In this document: positions 32,682 through 42,117 of the stretch, piece by piece
Layout: each line of letters begins with the position of its first letter
Position numbering within the stretch: the first letter of the stretch is position 1
Source: DASRDR01 sp963812945 [NCBI: uncultured Candidatus Rokubacteria bacterium]
GTDB lineage: Bacteria > Methylomirabilota > Methylomirabilia > Rokubacteriales
Assembly: GCA_963812945.1 (NCBI GenBank)
Contig: CAWEXD010000010.1
Coordinates: 372,001-436,000 of the forward strand
Direction of reading: 5' to 3'
Length of the DNA stretch: 64,000 nucleotides
Translations under genes and position numbers: made by a program
Notes under the pieces: generated by a model
Database searches by the model: none
Told to the model about the DNA's origin: nothing
What the model saw: the letters and a program-made list of their open reading frames with translations, nothing else

Positions 32682-33338
32682 CTATGCCTCCTCTTCGGGA
32701 AAGCCGAGCCGGGCGCCCGCCGCGAGGCGGACCCGCTCGACATGACCCGAGATCCGGTCGTCGACAGTCTTCAGATGCATGTGCACGTCGGCGTCCGCGG
32801 GCGTGAAAATTCCGTGGTGCGCCGTCGAGTAGAAGCCGAGGATTACGGCCGCCCGGTTCTCCAGGGTGAAGCGCACCTTGGCCGCCTCGTGCCGCTCCGG
32901 CGTGTGGCGCTCCCCGTCGCGTTTGTCGAGGACGTGCAGCCGGGCCTGCGTCACGCGCCCCCGGATCAGGAATGGAAACGGCTCGGCGAGCCTCGCGGCG
33001 GCGGCTCGCCGGACGATCGCCTCGACCAGCGCGCGATCGTCGACCTCCGACTCCAGCGGCTCCTCCCGCCACGCCGGGACCTCGCTGGAAACGAGGAAGC
33101 AGGCGCGATGGTCGAAGCCCGTCACCACGGTGGGCTGCCCGTCGACCATGGTCGCGATCGACGGCACGCCCGCGAAGATCGATACTTCGCCGCGGCACCC
33201 CTCGAGGGGGCCGAGCCCGTAGAGGCGCGGGCGGCCGGCCAGCGTCCGCAGGTCGACATGGCCGGCAATGTCGCCGCCGAGGACGTCGCGCTGGGCGCCG
33301 ACCCAGTGGACCCGAGTGCCCGCCGCGGGCACGCTCAC
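32682..33338 (-). CDS. Acetolactate decarboxylase-like protein in the molybdate/tungstate locus
   Basis: 218 aa. It resembles the alpha-acetolactate decarboxylase family: an N-terminal strand region (VGAQRDVLGGDIAGHVDLRT, GLGPLEGCRGEVSIFAGVPS) and, near the end, metal-type histidines in the order HxH ... H (DADVHMHLKTVDDRISGHVE). The usual residues of family members that convert acetolactate to acetoin appear, but there are no acetolactate synthase or acetoin genes around it. It is embedded between modA and the molbindin, so it may have been recruited to a metal-oxyanion role. No signal peptide. Substrate uncertain. Confidence 0.65.
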   Translation of the reverse strand: MSVPAAGTRVHWVGAQRDVLGGDIAGHVDLRTLAGRPRLYGLGPLEGCRGEVSIFAGVPSIATMVDGQPTVVTGFDHRACFLVSSEVPAWREEPLESEVDDRALVEAIVRRAAAARLAEPFPFLIRGRVTQARLHVLDKRDGERHTPERHEAAKVRFTLENRAAVILGFYSTAHHGIFTPADADVHMHLKTVDDRISGHVERVRLAAGARLGFPEEEA

Positions 33339-33393
33339 CGGGCTATCCCGGCTCCCCGGGAATCGTCGGACGCTCCTGTCGGACGGCCTTCTC

Positions 33394-33413
33394 GGACGGC
33401 CTTCGGCCTGTGG
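33394..33413. repeat. Short extragenic palindromic repeat, copy B
   Basis: GGACGGCCTTCGGCCTGTGG, ending 12 nt from the modA stop codon, in the gap before the decarboxylase-like gene. A partial extra half-copy (GGACGGCCTT at 33381) precedes it. Both this copy and copy A continue into a similar GGCTCAC that contains the gene's stop codon. Confidence 0.6.
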
Positions 33414-33425
33414 CGGTCTGTTGGC

Positions 33426-34211
33426 TCACCGGGCCCCGGGCGGGGGCGGCTGGAAGCCGAGGCGCGCGAGCACGGCCCGGCCCTCCGCGCTCGCCAGGAG
33501 CTCGATGAAGGCCCGGCCGAGGGCAGGCTGCTTCGAGCTCGCCACCACCGCGACTGGGTAGACGACCGGACGGTACGTCTCCTCGCCGGGGCGGAACGCT
33601 TCCGTGACGCGGTCGCGCCGCACCGCGGCGTCGGTGGTGTAGACGAAGCCGGCGTCGACCTCACCCCGGGCCACGTACTCGAGCGCCTGACGGACGTTCT
33701 CGGCCAGGACGAGCTTCGGCTGGAGGCGGTCCCAGAGCCCGAGGGCGCGCAGGCTCTCCTCGGCATACTGGCCCACCGGCACCGTCTTCGGGTTCCCGAT
33801 GACGATGCGACCCACGCGGGCGTCGAGCAGATCCTGGGGCTTGGCCAGATCCACCCGCGAGTCGGTCGGCCTGATGACGGTGAGGACGTTCCGCGCGAAG
33901 TTGCGCCGGCTGTCCTTGACGATCAGCCCCTTCTGGTCCAGCTCGTCCATCTGACGCTGAGCGGCCGACACGAACAGGTCCAAGGGCGCGCCGGCCTCGA
34001 TCTGCTTCTGGAGCTCGCCCGAGGACCCGAAATTGTACCGGAGCTGGACCCCGGGGTGCCGGGTCGCGAACGCGCGCCCCAGCTCCTCCACGGCGTCCTT
34101 CATGCTGATGGCGACCGACAGCGTCACCTCCTGGGCGCTCGCCGCGGGGACGACCCCCACGCACAGCGCGAGCATTCCCAGGAGCCCCCCAACCAGGTTT
34201 CGCCTCAGCAT
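33426..34211 (-). CDS. modA: Molybdate ABC transporter substrate-binding protein
   Basis: 261 aa, with a signal peptide (VGGLLGMLALCVGVVPAASA). Mature ModA motifs: VTLSVAISMKDAVEELGRAF, RYNFGSSGELQKQIEAGAPL, DLFVSAAQRQMDELDQKGL, and VRQALEYVARGEVDAGFVYT. Oxyanion ligands would be the Ser residues of the first two motifs and the Tyr of GFVYTTDA. Start at the ATG 34211 (MLRRNLVGG); an ATG at 34232 is possible. Divergent from the ModE-like gene, with only about 50 bp between them for both promoters. A repeat unit follows its stop. Confidence 0.9.
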   Translation of the reverse strand: MLRRNLVGGLLGMLALCVGVVPAASAQEVTLSVAISMKDAVEELGRAFATRHPGVQLRYNFGSSGELQKQIEAGAPLDLFVSAAQRQMDELDQKGLIVKDSRRNFARNVLTVIRPTDSRVDLAKPQDLLDARVGRIVIGNPKTVPVGQYAEESLRALGLWDRLQPKLVLAENVRQALEYVARGEVDAGFVYTTDAAVRRDRVTEAFRPGEETYRPVVYPVAVVASSKQPALGRAFIELLASAEGRAVLARLGFQPPPPGAR

Positions 34212-34264
34212 GCGAACCCCATCGTCTGGCATGATCTCGGTCCGATGTGCCCTATGCACCGCCC

Positions 34265-34762
34265 ATGACCCGACCCGACCGTACCGGCGCCCGCAGGGCT
34301 CGTCAAACGGCTCGGCCCGACATACGGGGCGCCCGCCTCAAGACCCGGCTCTGGCTCGAGGTGAACGGCCAGTTCGCCCTCGGGGACGGCGGGCTCCACC
34401 TGCTCCTCGGGGTCCGCCGCCTGGGCTCACTGGCGGCGGCGGTGCGGCGCGTCGGCTGGTCGTATCGTCACGCCTGGGGGTATCTCCGGCGGGCGGAGGC
34501 GGTCCTCGGTGCCCCTCTCACCGCCACCCGACCCGGGAAGGGCCGGGCGCGCGGCACGGTCCTCACGGAGCTCGGGGATCGGATGGTGGCCCGGCTGCTC
34601 ACCGCCCGGCGGACCATCGACGGCGCGCTCGGCGCCCCGAGCGGGCCCGCCCCCGACGAGATCGCGGCGCGGGGCGGCGTCAGCCGCCGACCTGGTCTTC
34701 CCGCTGGCCGGCGATCGGCACGAACAGGGGCTGCCCGAACTTCTCGACGCCGAAGGTCTTGA
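34265..34762 (+). CDS. ModE-like winged-helix DNA-binding protein
   Basis: 165 aa. Residues 25-115 match the ModE N-terminal (LysR-like) winged helix: LKTRLWLEVNGQFALGDGGL, LAAAVRRVGWSYRHAWGYLR and TELGDRMVARLL. There is no C-terminal molybdate-binding domain, so sensing would need a partner such as the molbindin at 32466. Divergent from modA, which it probably regulates. The last 27 codons overlap the 3' end of tupA on the opposite strand by 83 bp and read as an Arg/Pro tail, so the true end is uncertain. Confidence 0.75.
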   Translation: MTRPDRTGARRARQTARPDIRGARLKTRLWLEVNGQFALGDGGLHLLLGVRRLGSLAAAVRRVGWSYRHAWGYLRRAEAVLGAPLTATRPGKGRARGTVLTELGDRMVARLLTARRTIDGALGAPSGPAPDEIAARGGVSRRPGLPAGRRSARTGAARTSRRRRS

Positions 34763-35528
34763 TGACCGCCTGGACTTCGGGGGAGACCATGAAGTCCGCG
34801 AACGCCTTCCCCGCCGCCGCGTTGACCCGGGGCCCGTTGGCCGGATTCACCTCCATCACCGAGTAGATGTTCAGGAGCGCCCGGTCCTTCTCCACCAGCA
34901 CGGGCAGGTCGACGCGCTTCTGGAAGGCGAGGTAGGTGCCCCGGTCCGTCAGGGCGTAGGCCTTCCGCTCGTTCGCCACCAGCAGGGTTTGCCCCATGCC
35001 CTGGCCCGACTCGATGTACCAGCTCCCCTTGGGCTCGATCCCGGCCTGCTTCCAGAGCGCCAGCTCGAGGCTGTGGGTGCCCGACTTGTCGCCCCGCGAC
35101 ACGAACCGCGCCTCGGCGGCGGCGATGCGCTTGAACGCCTCGGCCGCCGGCAACCCCTTGACCCGCGCCGGATCCTCGGCGGGCCCGATCACGATGAAGT
35201 CGTTGTACATGACGAGGCGCCGGTTCGACATCTTGCCGTCCTCGACGTACTTCTTCTCCTGAGCGGGCGCGTGGGCAAGGGTGACGTCGGCCTCGCCGCG
35301 CGCGGCGAGCGCGAGCGCCTGGCCCGTCCCGACCGATATCGTCTTGACCGAGTAGCCGGTCGTCTTCTCGAACGTCGGCACGAGGACGTCGAGGAGCCCG
35401 GAGTCCTGCGTGCTCGTCGTCGTCGAGAGGATGACCGTCCGGGAGGCCGGGGCGGGCGTCTGGGCCGCGAGAGGCCCGGCGGCGACCACGAGTGCGAGGG
35501 TCGCGAGGGCGAGTCGACGTCGCGTCAT
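34680..35528 (-). CDS. tupA: Tungstate ABC transporter substrate-binding protein
   Basis: 282 aa with a signal peptide (RRLALATLALVVAAGPLAAQ). The TupA hallmark is intact: VILSTTTSTQDSGLLDVLVP near the start of the mature protein, then SVKTISVGTGQALALAARGE, DVTLAHAPAQEKKYVEDG and SRGDKSGTHSLELALWKQAG. The TTTSTQD and RGDKSGT loops hold the oxyanion. Good ribosome binding site GGAGGATG before ATG 35528. Upstream there is no stop codon in frame for over 200 bp, and that stretch encodes a solute-binding-protein remnant. Confidence 0.92.
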   Translation of the reverse strand: MTRRRLALATLALVVAAGPLAAQTPAPASRTVILSTTTSTQDSGLLDVLVPTFEKTTGYSVKTISVGTGQALALAARGEADVTLAHAPAQEKKYVEDGKMSNRRLVMYNDFIVIGPAEDPARVKGLPAAEAFKRIAAAEARFVSRGDKSGTHSLELALWKQAGIEPKGSWYIESGQGMGQTLLVANERKAYALTDRGTYLAFQKRVDLPVLVEKDRALLNIYSVMEVNPANGPRVNAAAGKAFADFMVSPEVQAVIKTFGVEKFGQPLFVPIAGQREDQVGG

Positions 35529-35559
35529 GATTCGGCATCCTCCCGTGGCTTCGGCCGTG

Positions 35560-35757
35560 GCTTCGGGGACCGAGCCCGGCCGGCCAGACCGCCCAGCTGT
35601 CGGCGCGGTGAAACGCTGCCGGGCCAGGAACCCCTGGCCTTCCGGTGACAGTATGAACGATACCAGCCGGAGCGCGCGTTCGGCACGGGCGCCAGCCAGG
35701 ACGGTGAGGGCGTGGGCGGCCGCGGGGCTCGGCTCGCCGGAGGCTATCCGGCCACTT
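35560..35757 (-). pseudogene. C-terminal remnant of a solute-binding protein fused in frame ahead of tupA
   Basis: Minus-strand frame reads GRIASGEPSPAAAHALTVLA, then GARAERALRLVSFILSPEG and QGFLARQRFTAPTAG. This is the typical last helix of a ModA/TupA-like binding protein, where VSFILSPEGQ...LARxxFxAP is conserved. It has no start codon of its own and overlaps the 3' end of the regulator gene in another frame. The frame stays open into tupA's ATG. I read it as the surviving tail of a deleted binding-protein gene. Chance coding similarity cannot be excluded. Confidence 0.45.
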
Positions 35758-36667
35758 CGCCGAGCACGCGCCCGCTGCGCGACGAGTCATAGCCGCCGAG
35801 GCGCTCGAGCTCCCGCTGGAAGCGCTCCGAGCGGATGGCCTCGATCAGCGCCTGGATCGGGGACCGGAAGAACCGGTCCTTGGGGATCACGAAGTCGAAT
35901 CGCTCGCGCGCGAGGGGCACGAACCCGAGGCTCAGCGCGCCGGCCACGGCGCGAGTCGCGACCCCGACGTCGGCCTCGCCCCGGAGGACCCGGAGCCCCA
36001 CTGCCCAGTGGGTCGACACCTCCTCCCGGTAGCCCACGACCCCCGCCTGCTCGACCCCGGCCGCGGCCAGCGCCTCGTCCGTGTACGCCCGCGTCCCCGA
36101 GCCGGGCTGGCGATTGACGAAGCGGAGGCCGCGGCGGCCCAGGTCCCCCACGCCCTCGACCTTTCGCGGGTTGCCGGTCCAGACCAGGAGCCCGAGCTCC
36201 CGCGAGAAGGCGTTCACCACCACCGCGGGGGACCCCGGCAGGTGGCGGGAGACCTGCGAGAGGTCGGGCTCCCCGGACGCGGGCTCGACGTGACCGCAGG
36301 CGGCCACGTCGGCTCGACCCTGGCTCAGGGCCGCCAGACCCCCGAGGCTCCCGATGCTGGCGATGAAGAGCAGGGGGTGTCCGGGCTGGCCACGGACGGC
36401 ATCCGGAAGTAGCGCGAGGGCCGGGTCATCGCCGCCGGCCAGAACGAGGCCCTTGGCAGGGAGGGCCACGCTCCCGGCCGGCGCCGGGCGGCCGCGTCCC
36501 CGTGCGCTGGTCTCGATCCACTCGTCGAGCAGGGGCACCGGGAACAGCCACTTGCCCGTGACTCGGCTCGCCGGAATCGCACCGCGCTGGGCCAGCAGGT
36601 ACACCGAACGCGGGTTCAGCCGGAGGTAGCGCGCGGCCTCGGCCACGGTCAGCAGACGCGACTCCAT
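35744..36667 (-). CDS. Excisionase-type HTH regulator fused to a periplasmic-binding-protein-like domain
   Basis: 307 aa from the ATG at 36667; a TTG four codons upstream is possible. Residues 1-55 form a MerR/excisionase-like DNA-binding domain (LLTVAEAARYLRLNPRSVYL, GAIPASRVTGKWLFP). The rest is a type II binding-protein-like domain with the LysR/ModA-like elements HVEPASGEPDLSQVSRHLP, FVNRQPGSGTRAYTDEALAA and RGEADVGVATRAVAGALSLG. One-component regulators of this architecture are associated with molybdate or tungstate transport and cofactor genes. It lies upstream of tupA on the same strand and starts beside a striking array of 10-bp-spaced ATCA units, its probable operator. Confidence 0.82.
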   Translation of the reverse strand: MESRLLTVAEAARYLRLNPRSVYLLAQRGAIPASRVTGKWLFPVPLLDEWIETSARGRGRPAPAGSVALPAKGLVLAGGDDPALALLPDAVRGQPGHPLLFIASIGSLGGLAALSQGRADVAACGHVEPASGEPDLSQVSRHLPGSPAVVVNAFSRELGLLVWTGNPRKVEGVGDLGRRGLRFVNRQPGSGTRAYTDEALAAAGVEQAGVVGYREEVSTHWAVGLRVLRGEADVGVATRAVAGALSLGFVPLARERFDFVIPKDRFFRSPIQALIEAIRSERFQRELERLGGYDSSRSGRVLGEVAG

Positions 36668-36777
36668 CCCAAGAGCCAATCTACATTGAAATCACAATGG
36701 ATCATACAGAATCATAACCGATCAATAATACTCTCTAGAGTACGAGTCCCAGGATTCCAGCGAGGTGGACGGATTTC
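36668..36777. promoter_or_regulatory. AT-rich control region with four 10-bp-spaced ATCA units
   Basis: Markedly AT-rich against the flanks. Four 10-mers begin with ATCA in exact 10-bp register: ATCACAATGG (36691), ATCATACAGA (36701), ATCATAACCG (36711) and ATCAATAATA (36721). Overlapping the first is an inverted repeat, CATTG-N6-CAATG. A 6-bp stem TACTCT-ct-AGAGTA follows (36728). It lies before the HTH/binding-domain regulator and after the D-aminoacylase stop. The one-turn spacing suggests an oligomeric regulator bound along one DNA face. Confidence 0.65.
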
Positions 36778-38385
36778 CTAGCGGACGGGCGCGAGAACGC
36801 GACCGGTCGGGCGAGGAGAGAAGCGCCCTGCCTCCAGCACGGCGCCCCCGTTCACCCAGACCCAGTCGATGCCCGCCGGGTAGCGGTGGGGCGCCTGGTA
36901 GGTGGCGAGGTCGTCGACCGTCCGCGGGTCGAAGACGACCACGTCCGCGGCGGCACCGGGCCGGAGGATCCCGCGGTCGGCGAGCCCGAGCCGCGCCGCC
37001 GACTGGCCGGTCATCTTGTGGACGGCGCCCTCCCAGCTGAGGACACCGCGCTCCCGGACGTAGGTGCCCAGGACCTTGGGGAAGCACCCGTGCTGCCGGG
37101 GGTGGGGCTTCCCCGCGTGCGCCTCCTCGGGGCCCGCGCAGAGCCCGAGGTTGTCGGAGCCGATCGTCACGTGGGGGAACTGGAGGCCCCGGGCGACGTT
37201 CGCGTCGAGCATCAGGAAGTGGATCATCGACACCTGCCCCTCGGCCTCGAGGAGGAGGTCGACCAGGGCGTCCTCCGCCGTGACCCGCCCGTCGGCCGCG
37301 ATCTCGGCCATGGTCCGGCCCTCGACTCCGGGAACCCGGGGACACTCCGCGATCAGGACGTCCGGCCAGGCGATCGGCCCGTTCGGCCCGCTCCAGCCTC
37401 CGTCGGCGGCCCGGCCGGCATCGAGGATCCGGCGGCGCGTGGGACCGTCCGCCAGCCGGCCGAGCAGCGCGGCCATGCCCCCCGCCTGGACCCACACGGG
37501 GAGCAAGGTCGCGAGCGTCGTCGACCCGGCCGTGTACGGGTACATGTCCGCCGTGACGTCGACGCCCCGCGCTCGCGCGGTCTCGATCGTCCGCAGGGCC
37601 TCGCCCATCTTGGGCCAGTTGGCCTTCAGGCACGCCTTCAGGTGAGAGATCTGGACCGGCACGTCGCCCTCGTCGCCGATGCGGATCGCCTCGGCGAGCG
37701 CCGCCTCGAGGGTCGGGCCCTCGCCCCGAATGTGCGAGGCGTAGAGGCGGCCGGATCGGCCCCCCACCACCCGCGCCAGCGCGATCAGCTCGTCGGTGGC
37801 CGCGTAGACGCTCGGCGCGTAGATGAGCCCCGTCGACAGGCCGAAGGCGCCGGCGTCGAGCGCTTCCCCGAGAAGGGCCGCCAGCTGTCGCCCCTCGTCC
37901 ACGGTCGGGGGGCGCTGCTCGAGCCCCATGGCGGCGATCCGCAGGGTCCCGTGGCCGACGAAGGGCACGACGTTCGCCGTGAGCCCGGCCTGCCGCAGCC
38001 GGTCGAGCCAGGAGCCGAAGCTGGTCCACCCCCAGTCGAGGTCCGGGGAGAGGAACGCGGCCCACTCCCGCAGCAGCCCTCCGCCCAGCGCCGCCGGGGC
38101 CGGGGAGAAGCCGCACATGCCCGTCACCTCGGTCGTGACCCCCTGGCGGACCTTGGCCTCCGCCGAGGGGTGGGCGAGGAGGGCGAAGTCGGAGTGGGCG
38201 TGCATGTCGATGAAGCCGGGCGCGACCATGCACCCCGCCGCCTCCACGACCCGGGCCGCGTCGCCCGGGAGAGCCGGCGCCACCGCCGCGACGCGATCGC
38301 CGCGGAGTCCGACATCCGCCTGCCGGCCCGGGCCGCCCGTTCCGTCGAGGACGGTCCCGCCGCGGATCAGCCAGTCGAACGCCAT
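36778..38385 (-). CDS. N-acyl-D-amino-acid deacylase (D-aminoacylase family amidohydrolase)
   Basis: 535-aa metal-dependent amidohydrolase. Key positions: the HxH pair in GFIDMHAHSDFALL, a metal-type Cys in TGMCGFSPAPAAL, the His in YASHIRGEG, the His in QISHLKACLKANWPKM and the Asp in TIGSDNLGLC. The C-terminus carries the family's HPRQHGCFPKVLGTYVRERG. It hydrolyses N-acyl-D-amino acids; the genomic context (after the Mo/W locus) gives no pathway. ATG 38385 with GGAGGGTC-type purines upstream. Confidence 0.88.
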   Translation of the reverse strand: MAFDWLIRGGTVLDGTGGPGRQADVGLRGDRVAAVAPALPGDAARVVEAAGCMVAPGFIDMHAHSDFALLAHPSAEAKVRQGVTTEVTGMCGFSPAPAALGGGLLREWAAFLSPDLDWGWTSFGSWLDRLRQAGLTANVVPFVGHGTLRIAAMGLEQRPPTVDEGRQLAALLGEALDAGAFGLSTGLIYAPSVYAATDELIALARVVGGRSGRLYASHIRGEGPTLEAALAEAIRIGDEGDVPVQISHLKACLKANWPKMGEALRTIETARARGVDVTADMYPYTAGSTTLATLLPVWVQAGGMAALLGRLADGPTRRRILDAGRAADGGWSGPNGPIAWPDVLIAECPRVPGVEGRTMAEIAADGRVTAEDALVDLLLEAEGQVSMIHFLMLDANVARGLQFPHVTIGSDNLGLCAGPEEAHAGKPHPRQHGCFPKVLGTYVRERGVLSWEGAVHKMTGQSAARLGLADRGILRPGAAADVVVFDPRTVDDLATYQAPHRYPAGIDWVWVNGGAVLEAGRFSPRPTGRVLAPVR

Positions 38386-38442
38386 GGGGAGGGTCTCAGC
38401 GCGGCCGGCGGCGCCGGGCGGCCGGCAAGCCGGCCGGGACGG

Positions 38443-38967
38443 TCAGGGCTTGGCCTCTTCGATCTTCACGCTCCGCATCTTGTCGCCCGGCTGGATGCGG
38501 TCGACCACCTCCATCCCCGCCGTCACCTGGCCGAAGACGGTGTAGTTGTTGTCCAGGTGCGGCGCGGGGGCGAAGCAGATGTAGAACTGGCTCCCCGCCG
38601 AGTCCGGGGACTGGGAGCGGGCCATGGCCACGGTCCCGCGCACGTGCTTCCGCTTGTTGAACTCGGCCTTGAGCTGATAGCCCGGGCCGCCGGTGCCGTC
38701 GCCCTTCGGGTCCCCGCCCTGCGCGACGAAACCCGGGACGACCCGGTGGAACTTGAGCCCGTCGTAGAAGCCCTTCTTCGTGAGCGTGATGAAGCTCTCC
38801 ACCGTTTTCGGGGCGTCCTCCGAGTAGAGCTCGATCCGGATCTCCCCGCCTTTTTCCATGGTGATCACCGCCGTCGGATGCATCCGCTGTTGCCCCTCCA
38901 CGCCGCCCGGGATGACCGGGAGCGCCGTCACGAGCCCCGTGAGCACGATCCATCGCCACGCCCGCAT
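38443..38967 (-). CDS. Exported cyclophilin-type peptidyl-prolyl isomerase
   Basis: 174 aa with a signal peptide (RWIVLTGLVTALPVIPG). The cyclophilin fold is complete: FHRVVPGFVAQGGDPKGDGT with the catalytic Arg, GTVAMARSQSPDSAGSQFYI, and APAPHLDNNYTVFGQVTAG, where the usual Trp is His as in many bacterial enzymes. Ribosome binding site GGAGGAGG and a TAGAAT box about 30 nt upstream. Likely assists folding of secreted proteins in the periplasm. Confidence 0.92.
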   Translation of the reverse strand: MRAWRWIVLTGLVTALPVIPGGVEGQQRMHPTAVITMEKGGEIRIELYSEDAPKTVESFITLTKKGFYDGLKFHRVVPGFVAQGGDPKGDGTGGPGYQLKAEFNKRKHVRGTVAMARSQSPDSAGSQFYICFAPAPHLDNNYTVFGQVTAGMEVVDRIQPGDKMRSVKIEEAKP

Positions 38968-39085
38968 GCTGTGCGCCTCCTCCGCGTCGAAGCGCCGGTC
39001 ATTCTACCCCAGGCGTCCGGGCGCCACCACGGCCCCGACCGCGTGCCGGGCCCGCGCCGGCGACGCCGGGCGACGGCGGCACCCG

Positions 39086-39102
39086 TGTAGCCATCTGCTA
39101 CA
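39086..39102. promoter_or_regulatory. Inverted repeat overlapping the typA -10 box
   Basis: TGTAGC-CATCT-GCTACA, a perfect 6-bp inverted repeat whose right arm overlaps TACACT (39099-39104), a -10 box ending 8 nt before the typA ATG. It could be an operator at a leaderless promoter. Confidence 0.4.
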
Positions 39103-39112
39103 CTGAAGGCAC

Positions 39113-40883
<1,771 letters not shown>

Positions 40884-40912
<29 letters not shown>

Positions 40913-42062
40913 GCGGGCGCGTCAGCTCCTCCGGGTCTTCGGCCTCGTCCTCGGCCTTTCTCCCGGCCTCGCCCCCGTTCTCGCCTTCGCGCAAGCCGAT
41001 CCCGAAGCCCGCTCCTACCTCGAAGTCGGCACCGAGGTGCCGCTCAAGGGCAACGCGCCCATCAACGGGTACGCCTTCTTCCTCTGGAACCGGCCTCACT
41101 TCCCGGAGCCGGATCAGTACCTTCGCGTGGTCGTGGCGCCGACGTACATCCTCACGGAGCTCGTCCAGGATCACTGGCCCTTCGGGCGGCACGCGGTCAG
41201 CGCGGGCCTGAACGGCGGGGGCATCCGGTTCGGCCACGAGGAGTACCGGAACGGGAGCTACAAGGACGCCGAGTCCTTCTGGGGCCACGGCGCCGAGCTG
41301 CCGCTCTCCTACTACGCGGGCACGAAGCTCTTCGACAAGCTCCCGCTCCAGGGCCAGATCCGCGCCACGCCCGCGTTCATCGTCTACCAGGATTCGTTCG
41401 GTACGGCCGAGCGCTTCGAGCTCCCCCCGGACACCGGGCTCCTCACCGGTCGTGTGGGGCTTCGCCTGGGCGGCGTCCCGCCCGAGCTCCTGCCGCAGCT
41501 CGCCCTCGAGGCCTCCGCCTGGTACGAGGCGGTCTACCGGACGAATACCGGCACCTTCGGGCTCCCCGAGCGCCCGGAGCCGCTGGAATCGCTGACCCAG
41601 CGCGCCTGGGGCCGCCTGGCGGCGGTTCTCAAGCCCACCGAGGGCCACACGGTCGACGTTCTCCTCACGGCCGGCTTCACCCTCGACACCGATCTCCTGT
41701 CGAGCTTCCGCATGGGCAGCGCGCTCCCGTTCCGGAGCGAGTTCCCGCTCATCCTGCACGGGTACTTCGTGGAGGAGGTGTTCGCCAAGCGATTCTGGCT
41801 GCTGAACCTGTCGTATCGGTTCCCGGCCTGGCCGGGCTCGCGGAACGTGCATCTCCGGATCAGCGGGGACATCGCGGGCGTCGAGTACGTAGACCGGCAC
41901 CGGCTGCCCAGGGAGCACCTCCGCGGGGTCGGGGGGGACATGTCGATCGCGATCACGCCGCGGGTCACGGTGGTCGCCGGGTACGGCTACGGCTTCGACG
42001 CGCCCCGAAACGACGGCTTCGGGGGGCATGAGGCCCACGCCCTGATCGAGCTGAAGTACTAG
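40884..42062 (+). CDS. Outer-membrane beta-barrel-like protein
   Basis: 392 aa from a GTG at 40884 inside the typA end. An N-terminal signal sequence ([20 protein letters not shown], cleaved after FAQA) precedes many short amphipathic beta strands with Gly/aromatic pairs ([43 protein letters not shown]) and a C-terminal [10 protein letters not shown] ending in an aromatic residue, as in outer-membrane porin-like barrels. I do not recognise a specific family. A later start within the signal is possible. Confidence 0.7.
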
Positions 42063-42117
42063 GGCGCGGGGTCCGGGCTCCCGGCTCCGCTATCCGCCGA
42101 ACGTCCTGAGGATCCCC

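Noticed and set aside
36728-36741. TACTCT-ct-AGAGTA hairpin as terminator of the D-aminoacylase
   Set aside because: A 2-nt loop is too small for a stable terminator and the gene ends on the other side; kept only as part of the control region.
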